From Vitreoscilla massiliensis (GTDB lineage Bacteria > Pseudomonadota > Gammaproteobacteria > Burkholderiales > Neisseriaceae): a DNA stretch of 64,000 bases. Positions 53,676 through 62,052 of this stretch are shown here, piece by piece. Location of the stretch: assembly GCF_001457815.1 (NCBI RefSeq), contig NZ_LN898220.1, positions 434,001 to 498,000 of the forward strand, written 5' to 3'. The position numbers and the translations under genes were made by a program. Every line of letters starts with the position of its first letter. Position 1 is the stretch's first letter. A model generated the notes under the pieces. That model ran no database searches and was not told the origin of the DNA. It was given only the letters and a program-made list of their open reading frames with translations.

Positions 53676-55463
53676 ATGGCTTATCAAGCACCATTAAATG
53701 ATTTACGTTTTGCATTGCACACTCATGGCCGCTTGCCAGAAATCTTGGCCTTACCCAAATCAGCCGGCTTGGATGATGAAACCGTCAACGCCGTTTTGGA
53801 AGAAGCGGCCAAGTTTGCCGAAACTGCTTTGGCCGATACCAACCGCGCTGGCGACTTGAATGGCGCCAAATTGGTCGATGGCAAAGTGGTGTGTGACCCT
53901 GTCATTGCCAATGCATTTAATGAATTTCGCGATGCCGGCTGGGTAGGCTTGCGCGCTGCCGCCGAATTCGACGGCCAAGGCTTGCCGATGACGGTGGCCG
54001 CTGCCTGTGAAGAAATGTGGTGTTCTGCCAACTTGGCCTTCTCTTTGTTGCCAATGTTGACCTTGGGCGCGTTTGAAGCCTTGAACCACCACGGCTCCGA
54101 CGCCTTGAAACACTTGTTTATGCCGAATATGGCTACCGGCGTGTGGTCGGGCACCATGAATTTGACCGAGCCACAAGCCGGCTCAGACTTGGCACAAGTG
54201 GCCTGTAAGGCCAAGCCTTTGGGCGATGGCACTTACGCCATTGATGGCCAAAAAATCTTCATCACTTGGGGCGACCATGAATTGGTCGACAACATCGTGC
54301 ACATGGTGTTGGCACGTTTGCCCGATGCCGCCCCAGGCGTGAAAGGCATTTCTTTATTCTTGGTGCCGAAATACTGGGTAGAAGCTGATGGCAGCGTGGG
54401 CGCGTACAACAATGCTTACGCCGTGTCTTTGGAACACAAAATGGGCATACACGCGAGCCCAACTTGCGTGATGGCGTTTGAAGGCGCGCGCGGTCATTTG
54501 ATTGGCGAAGCTGGCAAAGGCTTGAATTATATGTTCACGATGATGAACCACGCGCGTTTGGGCGTGGGCATCGAAGGCCATGCCGTGGCCGAACGCGCTT
54601 ATCAACATGCGTTGGCGTATGCACACGAACGCGTACAAAGTCGCTCCATCAGCAGCGGCAGCCACGAGCCGGTGAGCATCATCCACCACCCCGACGTGCG
54701 CCGCATGTTGTTGCAACAAAAAGCCACTTTGGAAGCACAACGCGCGGTGTATTTACAGGCCGCTGCGGCTTTGGACACGGCTGAAAGCCATCCGAACCCT
54801 GATGCACAAAAACAAGCGCAAGCGGTATTGGACTTCTTGATTCCGATCGTCAAAGGCTGGAGCACTGAAAACGGCACCACTTTGACCAATTTGGCCATGC
54901 AAGTCTTCGGCGGCATGGGCTTTATTGAAGAAACTGGCGCGGCACAATTCGTGCGCGATGTGCGCATTACCGCGATTTACGAAGGCACCAACGGCATCCA
55001 AGCCTTGGACTTCATTGGTCGCAAAACCGCCAGCAATGGCGGCGCCGTGGCCAAAGCCTTGATTGCCGAAGGTCGCGCCGTTGCTGCCAAACTGTCTAAC
55101 GAGCAAGGTTTGGCCGACAAATTGAACCGTGCCTTGAACTTGGCCGAAGAATCGGTCGACTATGTGGTGGCGCAATTTGCGGGAAATACTCCTGATTTTG
55201 CTGCCGCAGGCAGCTTGGCTTACTTGATGCAATTTGGCTTCACCTTGGGCGGCATCGAAATGGCGCGTGCCCACATCGCCGCGGGCAAAGCCTTGGCCAA
55301 TGAGAGCGAGCAAAGCTTGGGCGAAGACTTCTACCGCAACAAACAAGCGACCGCCCGCGCTTACATCGATTTGGTCTTGCCACAAGTCTTGTCATACCAC
55401 GAGCAAGTATTGGGCAGCGCTGCCACAGTGATGGATTACCCATTGTCGGCTTTGTCTGTGTAA
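53676..55463 (+). CDS. Acyl-CoA dehydrogenase (DmdC / long-chain type with C-terminal extension)
   Basis: 595 aa, longer than short-chain acyl-CoA dehydrogenases because of an additional C-terminal helical domain (about 470-595). Substrate-binding motif MNLTEPQAGSDL, FAD-binding FGGMGFIEETGAAQFVRD (catalytic region) and the catalytic glutamate E436 in YEGTNGIQ. It introduces a trans-2 double bond into an acyl-CoA. The size class includes 3-methylmercaptopropionyl-CoA dehydrogenases; the substrate is undetermined. AAAGGAGAG precedes the ATG. A DUS-pair terminator follows. Confidence 0.88.
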   Translation: MAYQAPLNDLRFALHTHGRLPEILALPKSAGLDDETVNAVLEEAAKFAETALADTNRAGDLNGAKLVDGKVVCDPVIANAFNEFRDAGWVGLRAAAEFDGQGLPMTVAAACEEMWCSANLAFSLLPMLTLGAFEALNHHGSDALKHLFMPNMATGVWSGTMNLTEPQAGSDLAQVACKAKPLGDGTYAIDGQKIFITWGDHELVDNIVHMVLARLPDAAPGVKGISLFLVPKYWVEADGSVGAYNNAYAVSLEHKMGIHASPTCVMAFEGARGHLIGEAGKGLNYMFTMMNHARLGVGIEGHAVAERAYQHALAYAHERVQSRSISSGSHEPVSIIHHPDVRRMLLQQKATLEAQRAVYLQAAAALDTAESHPNPDAQKQAQAVLDFLIPIVKGWSTENGTTLTNLAMQVFGGMGFIEETGAAQFVRDVRITAIYEGTNGIQALDFIGRKTASNGGAVAKALIAEGRAVAAKLSNEQGLADKLNRALNLAEESVDYVVAQFAGNTPDFAAAGSLAYLMQFGFTLGGIEMARAHIAAGKALANESEQSLGEDFYRNKQATARAYIDLVLPQVLSYHEQVLGSAATVMDYPLSALSV

Positions 55464-55511
55464 AAACGCACTTTTGTGCACAGATTTGATTTTGAATCTG
55501 TTTGCATCCTA

Positions 55512-55550
55512 ATAAGCGGCCTGTAAGCATTTACAGGCCGCTTTCTTATG
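55512..55550. terminator. DUS-pair terminator
   Basis: AAGCGGCCTGTAA (55514-55526) and TTTACAGGCCGCTT (55530-55543) make a long hairpin followed by TCTTAT. Confidence 0.8.
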
Positions 55551-55700
55551 CATTAAGGGCATTTATTCATTTATTTCAACACATTTGCCTTTTAGTCTGG
55601 CAGTGCACACTGCGCTGCAGCAATGCACCCACAGTCAAGACGGCGTCAGTCCCTCGTAATACTGTTGTCACACAGCATGACCATAACGAGGAGAAACGAC

Positions 55701-57461
55701 ATGCAAACTACCCCCTCCATAGACCCAATTACGCTGTCGGTGGTGCGCGGCGCACTGGAAACGGCACAACGTGAAATGACCATCACCTTGGAAAAAACCG
55801 GCCGCTCCAGCGTGTTCAATCTGGCGCACGACTACAGCAATGCCTTGTTCGACCACCACCCTGAAATGATTTTGCAAGGACAAGACATCCCGATTCACCT
55901 TGGTTCACTGATCCCCGCCATGAAGGCTGTGGCGGATTTTTTTGGTGACGACATCCACGAAGGCGATGTGATTTACCACAACGACCCTGTGTACGCCGGC
56001 AGCCACATCTTGGACTGCTGCATGTACAAGCCGATTTTCCACAACGGTGAATTGGTGTTTTGGGCAGTGTGCAAAGGTCATCTCACCGACATCGGCGGCC
56101 CTGTGCCGGCAGGTTACAACCCAGACGCGAAAGAGTTGTATGCCGAAGGCTTGCGCATTCCACCGGTAAAACTGTGGGACAAAGGCGTGCGCCGTGACGA
56201 CGTGATTAATCTGTTGATGTGCAATATGCGTTCGCGCCGCAATCAAGAAGGCGATTTGAATGCGCAATTGGGCGCTTGCCGCGTCGGCGAGCGCAATTTG
56301 CTCAATTTGTTGGATAAATATGGTTTGGACACGGTACAGGCCGCCATCGCCGAACTCAAAAACATGGCCGATCACCACATGCGTGAGCTCATCCGCTCGA
56401 TTCCCGATGGTACTTACCACGGCGAAGCGGTATTGGAAGATTCGGGTCATGGCTTGGGCGCAATGACGATTTCAGCTGACATCCGCATCAGCGGCGACAG
56501 TGTGCACATCAGCATAGACAGCCCACCGCAAGTGCCGTATTTCATCAACTCTTACGCCGGCAACTCTATGTCGGGCGTGTATTTGGGCTTGATGATGTTT
56601 GCGCAAGTGCCGCCACCGTATAACGAAGGCTTGTACCGCTGTGTCAGTGTGGAATTGGGCAAAAAAGGCACGCTGTGCAATGCGCAAGAACCGGCACCGC
56701 ATGTGAACTGCACCACCACACCGATGGAAACCTTGACCGACGCCGTGCGCAAAGCGTTTGAAGCCGCCGCACCTGAGCGCGTGACCGCCTCTTGGGGCCA
56801 TGCTTCGGGCATCAACATCGCCGGCATAGACCCACGCACCGGTGAGCAATACGTGACCATGGTATTGGCATCCATCATTTCTGGCGCTGGCGCCACCCAA
56901 CAAATGGACGGTTGGCATGCGTGTGGGCCGTTGTGCTGCTTCGGTGCGCTGTCGTCTGGCGACATCGAATTGCTTGAATACCAATACCCCATCCTCATCC
57001 ACAAATACGGCTTGGCGCAAGACAGTGGCGGTGCCGGTCGCTACCGCGGCGGATCGGGCACGGTATGGGAAGTGGAACCGCTAGACCATGAAATGACGGT
57101 GATTGCGTTTGGCGAAGGCCGCCAAATCCCGACCATGGGTGCGGCCGAGGCTGAAAACGGCTTGCACGAACCGAAATTGGGACGCTTGGAAATCATCCAC
57201 AGCGACAACGACACCACCGTCTACACCCAAAATACCTTGACCCAAATTCAGCCGGGTCAACGCGCACGCAATACCAATCCGGGTGGCGGCGGTTATGGCG
57301 TGGCCTTTGAGCGGCCTGTAAATGCGGTATTGCACGATTATGTGCAAGGTTTGATTACCACAGAAGGTGCGCGTTTGGATTACGGTGTGGTCATCAGCAA
57401 TGGCGCCATAGACGAAGCCGCCACCAACGCCTTGCGCGCTACCCAAAACATCACTGCCTAA
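55701..57461 (+). CDS. Hydantoinase B/oxoprolinase family protein
   Basis: 586 aa from the ATG at 55701, which has CGAGGAG upstream; the frame opens at 55623 without one. The HyuB family shows here as DPITLSVVRGALETAQREM at the start, the metal-binding YHNDPVYAGSHILD, GHLTDIGGPVPAG and the late GGGGYGVAFERP. HyuA and HyuB together hydrolyse cyclic imides or related rings with ATP. Order B then A; 20 bp lie between. A DUS word lies near the 3' end (57311-57322). Confidence 0.85.
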   Translation: MQTTPSIDPITLSVVRGALETAQREMTITLEKTGRSSVFNLAHDYSNALFDHHPEMILQGQDIPIHLGSLIPAMKAVADFFGDDIHEGDVIYHNDPVYAGSHILDCCMYKPIFHNGELVFWAVCKGHLTDIGGPVPAGYNPDAKELYAEGLRIPPVKLWDKGVRRDDVINLLMCNMRSRRNQEGDLNAQLGACRVGERNLLNLLDKYGLDTVQAAIAELKNMADHHMRELIRSIPDGTYHGEAVLEDSGHGLGAMTISADIRISGDSVHISIDSPPQVPYFINSYAGNSMSGVYLGLMMFAQVPPPYNEGLYRCVSVELGKKGTLCNAQEPAPHVNCTTTPMETLTDAVRKAFEAAAPERVTASWGHASGINIAGIDPRTGEQYVTMVLASIISGAGATQQMDGWHACGPLCCFGALSSGDIELLEYQYPILIHKYGLAQDSGGAGRYRGGSGTVWEVEPLDHEMTVIAFGEGRQIPTMGAAEAENGLHEPKLGRLEIIHSDNDTTVYTQNTLTQIQPGQRARNTNPGGGGYGVAFERPVNAVLHDYVQGLITTEGARLDYGVVISNGAIDEAATNALRATQNITA

Positions 57462-57481
57462 CACGATACGAGGAGAATCTT

Positions 57482-59563
57482 ATGAAACATTTATTTCGCT
57501 TGGGCGTGGATGCAGGTGGCACGTTTACCGATTTTATTTTGTCCGATGCCAATGGCAAGGTGTTGTTGTGCAAGAGTTTGTCTACGCCACAAGACGGTAC
57601 TTTGGCCATTTCCGATGGTTTGCGCCAATTGGCCGAACATACGGGCTTATCCATTGAAGAATTGGTGCAAAGCTGTGATTTGTGCATCAACGGCACCACC
57701 GTGTGTTTGAATGCCTTAATCGAACTCAAAGGCGTGAAAGTCGGCTTGCTGTGTACCGCTGGCCACGAAGACAGCATCGAAATCCGCTTGGGTCACAAAG
57801 AAGAAGGCTACCGCTACGATGCCTCTTACCCACCGGCACCACAATTGGCACCGCGCGAATTGCGTTGCCCTGTCCGCGGCCGCGTGTTGGCCGATGGCAC
57901 TGAGCGCGAAGCCTTGAATGAAGACGATATTTTGGCGGCAATACAGGTATTCAAAGCCGCTCAAGTCAAAAGCGTGGCAATTTCGTTTGTGTGGGCAATC
58001 AAAAACCCAGCGCATGAGCAACGTGCACGCGCTTTGATTGCCGAGCACATGCCCGATGTGTTCATCTGTTGTGGCCACGAAGTCTATCCACAAATCAAGG
58101 AATACACCCGCACCTCCACCACCGTCGTCAATGCGTATTTAAGCCCGGTAATGAGCGCGTATGTGGCCAAAATCGACGATTACTTCAAGAGTTTGGGCGC
58201 GCAACAACCGGTGCGCTACTTCCAATCCAATGGCGGCTTGGCCGTTGGCGAGGTGATGCGCGAACGCGCCGTGAACGCGATTAACTCTGGCCCTGCTTCG
58301 GCACCACAAGCCGGCCTATTCATCGCCGAACCGTTTGGCATTAACAATGTGATTACCGTCGACATGGGCGGCACCTCGTTTGACATCACCATGGCCAAAG
58401 ATGGCCAAACCAGCCTCAACCGTGACATCGACTTCTTGCGCAACCGCATCGGCGTGCCGATGATACACGTGGAAACCTTGGGCGCAGGCGGCGGCTCGAT
58501 TGCGCATGTCAATTCGTTTGGCATGCTGGAAGTCGGCCCACACAGCGCCGGTTCTTTCCCCGGCCCTGCGTGTTACCAACAAGGTGGCGACTTGCCGACG
58601 GTGACCGATGCCAATATTGTGCTCGGTTATTTGAATCCGGAAGCGGCTTTGGGCGGCAAAGTGCAATTGTCGAAAGAAAAAGCCGAAAATGCCATCCGCT
58701 ACCATGTGGCCGACCCACTGAACATCGAATTGGCGCACGCCGCTTACGGCATCAGCACCATCGTCAACCAAAACATGGCCAATGGCATCCGCCGCATCAC
58801 CATTGAGCAAGGCTACGACCCTCGCGATTTCAGCTTAATCTGCGCAGGCGGCGCTGCGGGGATGCACATCGTTGAATTGGCCGAAGACATGGGCATTAAT
58901 TCGGTGTTGGTGCCGAAATTTGCCTCAGGTTTGTGTGCGTTTGGGCAGATTATTTCCGATGTGAAATACAATTACCTCGCCACCCAAACCATGCTCATCG
59001 ATGGCAAGCAACAATACGCCGATTTGAATGCCACTTTGGCACGCTTGGAGCACGAAGGCCGTGCCAAATTACAGGCCGATGGTTTCAAACCTGAGGAAAT
59101 CGTGGTCGAGCGCAGCATGGAAATGCGCTATGTCGGTCAAGTGCATGAGTGCAATGTCGCCATCAGCAATGAGCTCATCAACGATGCCAGCATGCAAACC
59201 ATTTTGCGCGACTTCCATTTGCGCCACGAAGCCTTGTTTACCTACTCTGAGCCACAAAGCGTGGTGGAATTGGTGAATGTGGAAGTGATGGTGCGCGGTC
59301 AAGTGGAAAAACCGCACATCGCGCCGATTGCCGCCGCCACCCAAGCCACCAGCGAGGCCATCGTGGCACACCGGCCGATGATATTGTCACACCAATACGA
59401 ATGGGAAGACACGCCGGTTTACAATGGCAGCGCCTTGGGCGCCGGCGATGTGATTGCCGGACCGGCCATCATCCAAGAGCCGACCACGACTTTGCTGCTG
59501 AAAAAAGGTTGGCAAGCCAATCTGCATACTTCAGGCACTTACCACCTGACAAAAGCCGCATAA
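57482..59563 (+). CDS. Hydantoinase A/oxoprolinase family protein
   Basis: 693 aa with the ATPase-like phosphate motif GVDAGGTFTDFIL at the N terminus, NGTTVCLNA, the central VDMGGTSFDI and the GGAAGMHI segment of HyuA/5-oxoprolinase. Partner of the HyuB-type protein. The ring substrate (hydantoin, oxoproline or another) cannot be inferred; no carbamoylase or racemase is present nearby. It is probably controlled by the AraC-type gene downstream. Confidence 0.86.
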   Translation: MKHLFRLGVDAGGTFTDFILSDANGKVLLCKSLSTPQDGTLAISDGLRQLAEHTGLSIEELVQSCDLCINGTTVCLNALIELKGVKVGLLCTAGHEDSIEIRLGHKEEGYRYDASYPPAPQLAPRELRCPVRGRVLADGTEREALNEDDILAAIQVFKAAQVKSVAISFVWAIKNPAHEQRARALIAEHMPDVFICCGHEVYPQIKEYTRTSTTVVNAYLSPVMSAYVAKIDDYFKSLGAQQPVRYFQSNGGLAVGEVMRERAVNAINSGPASAPQAGLFIAEPFGINNVITVDMGGTSFDITMAKDGQTSLNRDIDFLRNRIGVPMIHVETLGAGGGSIAHVNSFGMLEVGPHSAGSFPGPACYQQGGDLPTVTDANIVLGYLNPEAALGGKVQLSKEKAENAIRYHVADPLNIELAHAAYGISTIVNQNMANGIRRITIEQGYDPRDFSLICAGGAAGMHIVELAEDMGINSVLVPKFASGLCAFGQIISDVKYNYLATQTMLIDGKQQYADLNATLARLEHEGRAKLQADGFKPEEIVVERSMEMRYVGQVHECNVAISNELINDASMQTILRDFHLRHEALFTYSEPQSVVELVNVEVMVRGQVEKPHIAPIAAATQATSEAIVAHRPMILSHQYEWEDTPVYNGSALGAGDVIAGPAIIQEPTTTLLLKKGWQANLHTSGTYHLTKAA

Positions 59564-59576
59564 TCGTTTAGTCTTT

Positions 59577-59612
59577 AACCTGAGTTCAGCGACCGCTGAC
59601 TCAGGTTTTTTG
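59577..59612 (+). terminator. Terminator after hyuA-type gene
   Basis: AACCTGAGTTCAGC and GCTGACTCAGGTT pair with one bulge around a GACC loop, followed by TTTTTT. Confidence 0.85.
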
Positions 59613-59633
59613 CTTTTGGTGGAGTCACTTAGA

Positions 59634-60575
59634 ATGAACACTGCTGCCCATGTCAAACAATCTTTAATCTATGACCGCTCGCAATGGCAACAGCGAGTGC
59701 GCGATGTGTATTTCAATTTGGATGTGACGTTTCGCTCCGCCACGGGTTCAGGCCGCTTGCTCGACCAAAAACTGGGCGACATCAATGTGTCGTGTCTGCA
59801 TTCCTCCGCCATGCAATACCAGCGCTTAAAACCCGCCCAACACGAATCGTATTTCCTGATTACCCTGCCCTTACAAAACCGCATCCGCATGCAACAAGGG
59901 CACAAAGACGTGTATTGCGAGCGCGGCCAAGTGTTGTTGCAACACGCGAACGAGCCATATGTGTTTGAATACAACCATGAGAATACCTTGTGGGTGATGA
60001 AAGTCCCGTCCAAATTGCTCAAGCAACACATCGCCCACCCCGAAAACCATACCGCCCGCGTTTTCGATGGCAATACTGGCATAGGCAAGCTGTTGTCCAG
60101 CAATATGGTGGTATTGGGGCAGGAATTGCTCAATGGCCATCTTGATTCGCAGCAAACCGCGTATTACAACGATTTTCTGCTGCAATTGTTCGCGCAAGTG
60201 GTAAAACAAGACGCCGGTGTCCATCTCAGCGACGAACAAACCATACGCCAAGCGCAAGTATTGAAAATCCAAAACTTCATCGCCGCCAACCTCAGCCTGA
60301 ATGAATTGAACCCGCAATACGTTGCCGCCGCCTGTGGCATCTCAGTGCGCTATTTGCACAGCCTGTTTCAAGGGCTGGACAGTACCTTCAGCCGCTATGT
60401 GCAGCAACAGCGTTTACAGGCCGCTTATCAGTGTTTGCAGCAGCAACCTGAGCGCAGCGTTTCCGACATTGTCTACAGTTGCGGTTTTAACGACCAATCG
60501 CATTTCACCCGTCTGTTCAAACTCACTTACCAAACCACGCCCTTGGCCTTGAAAAACGGCAGCAAGACGCGCTGA
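59634..60575 (+). CDS. AraC family transcriptional regulator
   Basis: 313 aa from the ATG at 59634 with GGTGGAG upstream. N-terminal ligand/AraC_binding_2-like domain (about 40-180) and a C-terminal double helix-turn-helix (about 210-310) with YVAAACGISVRYLHSLF and CGFNDQSHFTRLFKLTYQTTP. Lies just after the hydantoinase genes, so it is a likely regulator of them. One DUS word within the gene (60413-60424), in the QRLQAAYQC segment. Confidence 0.88.
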   Translation: MNTAAHVKQSLIYDRSQWQQRVRDVYFNLDVTFRSATGSGRLLDQKLGDINVSCLHSSAMQYQRLKPAQHESYFLITLPLQNRIRMQQGHKDVYCERGQVLLQHANEPYVFEYNHENTLWVMKVPSKLLKQHIAHPENHTARVFDGNTGIGKLLSSNMVVLGQELLNGHLDSQQTAYYNDFLLQLFAQVVKQDAGVHLSDEQTIRQAQVLKIQNFIAANLSLNELNPQYVAAACGISVRYLHSLFQGLDSTFSRYVQQQRLQAAYQCLQQQPERSVSDIVYSCGFNDQSHFTRLFKLTYQTTPLALKNGSKTR

Positions 60576-60944
60576 GCCGCTGTTATCGTCGTCAGAATTG
60601 GCGGCTCATGCAGATTTGCAATGTTTAACATACGCCATTTACCTATTTTCGCACGGTAATTCCATCTGTATTACAGGCCGCATAGATGATGTAAATCCTT
60701 GCTGTAGCTGGTTTTAAAGCCCAGACACACGCAGCGTGAATCGACTCATTACCGCAATGCAAAAAAATTAATCGCTTTTTACTGAACTTATTGCCCACTG
60801 CGCTCTCTACTGACGCGCTGTCTAATTGCACGTGATTGAGTTTCATCGACAGACTTCAGTTCTGTTAACATATACGCCCTCAAGAACACACCGACCATTT
60901 TGGTTTCGTCCGTCTCAAACACTTACTTATCATAGGAAAAATCC
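60576..60944. other. Intergenic region upstream of terC
   Basis: 369 bp without a supported gene; one DUS-type word (60671-60681) and a 67-codon frame on the minus strand that looks random. I looked for a yybP-ykoY manganese riboswitch, which often precedes terC-type genes, and did not see one. Confidence 0.4.
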
Positions 60945-61925
60945 GTGCATCCTGCTCAGTATCCTGCCATAGGCACGCCGCTGTTTTATGGTGTCTTCGC
61001 TGTCATTGTCATCATCATGATTGCAATCGACATGTTGGCACTCAAAAAAAACGGCGCACATAAAGTCAGCATCAAAGAAGCCCTCTCTTGGTCCATCGTC
61101 TGGGTCGCCGTGTCTTGTGCCTTTGCCGGCTGGTTGTATTGGTATTTGAATACCCATCCTGAATATGGCCACGCCATCGCAGTAGAAAAAACCATGGAAT
61201 TCTTCACCGGCTACATCTTGGAAAAATCCTTGGCCGTGGACAATATCTTCGTGTTCTTAATGATTTTTGCCGCTTTCAAGGTGGAAGCCCAATACCAACA
61301 CCGCGTGCTGTTATACGGTGTGTTCGGTGCCATTATCTTGCGCACCATCATGATTGTCATCGGTGCGGCCTTGGTATCGCGTTTTGAATGGATTTTGTAT
61401 CTGTTTGGTGCGTTCTTGTTGTACACCGGCTTACAAATGATGCGGCCGGAAAAAGAAGGCGACGAAGACATTACCCACAGTTTCTGGTTCAAATGGTTGA
61501 CCAAACACATTCCTGTGAGCAAAAACTACGACGGTGAAAAATTCTTCACCATCGAAAACGGCAAACGCATTGCCACACCATTGTTCTTGGTAGTGGTGGT
61601 GATTGAATTGTCCGATGTGATTTTCGCGGTAGACAGCATCCCTGCTATTTTCGCGGTGACCACCGACCCATTCATCGTGTTAACGTCTAACATCTTCGCG
61701 ATTTTGGGTTTGCGGGCGATGTACTTCTTATTGGCCGACATGGCCGACCGCTTTACCTATTTGAAATACGGTTTGGCTGGCGTGTTGTGTTTCATCGGCG
61801 TGAAGATGTTGTTGTTGTACTTTGGCATCCACATTCCGATTGCCTTGTCTTTGGGCGTGGTCTTCAGTGCCTTAATCGCGTCTATCTTGGTGTCTTTACA
61901 CGTACCGCGTAAAACCAAATCTTAA
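60945..61925 (+). CDS. TerC family integral membrane protein (Alx-like)
   Basis: 326 aa, about nine membrane segments, GTG start with AGGAAAA upstream. The family shows as EKSLAVDNIFVFLMIFAAF and SDVIFAVDSIPAIFAVTTD, whose Asp residues are proposed metal sites. Relatives (Alx, MeeF/MeeY) export manganese or other divalent cations; some are linked to tellurium resistance. Substrate not determined. DUS-pair terminator follows. Confidence 0.88.
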   Translation: MHPAQYPAIGTPLFYGVFAVIVIIMIAIDMLALKKNGAHKVSIKEALSWSIVWVAVSCAFAGWLYWYLNTHPEYGHAIAVEKTMEFFTGYILEKSLAVDNIFVFLMIFAAFKVEAQYQHRVLLYGVFGAIILRTIMIVIGAALVSRFEWILYLFGAFLLYTGLQMMRPEKEGDEDITHSFWFKWLTKHIPVSKNYDGEKFFTIENGKRIATPLFLVVVVIELSDVIFAVDSIPAIFAVTTDPFIVLTSNIFAILGLRAMYFLLADMADRFTYLKYGLAGVLCFIGVKMLLLYFGIHIPIALSLGVVFSALIASILVSLHVPRKTKS

Positions 61926-61940
61926 GCTTGAAGCACTCTC

Positions 61941-61976
61941 TAAGCGGCCTGTAAATGTTACAGGCCGCTTTTTTGA
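61941..61976. terminator. DUS-pair terminator after terC
   Basis: AAGCGGCCTGTAA (61942-61956) and TTACAGGCCGCTT (61958-61970) with a TTTTTT run. Confidence 0.8.
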
Positions 61977-62052
61977 GTGTTTGCATTGCAACTGCACAAG
62001 ACAGTAGAGATACATTACAATGAACGTTTACCGTGATTGTGATTGAAGAAAA

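Larger units (their letters stand above)
106..61968. repeat. Dispersed DUS-like 12-mer GCGGCCTGTAAA, about 28 exact copies
   Basis: Exact copies (first base). Plus: 7366, 9056, 15156, 23512, 29109, 31884, 34467, 39435, 45271, 46531, 46708, 49365, 57311, 61944. Minus: 106, 1687, 2050, 6371, 7382, 9070, 10657, 15170, 15249, 46723, 50277, 54752, 55530, 60413. Copies of the first 11 bases only: 124, 3018, 6358, 8152, 10893, 34120, 39141, 51075, 51328, 53068, 53170, 55516, 60671, 61958. In coding DNA the copies often encode Leu-Gln-Ala-Ala. Chance would give well under one 11-mer copy. Counted by eye. Confidence 0.85.

Noticed and set aside
60820..60944. yybP-ykoY manganese riboswitch before terC
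   Set aside because: The conserved core could not be found by eye; only a plain leader with a GTG start is seen.
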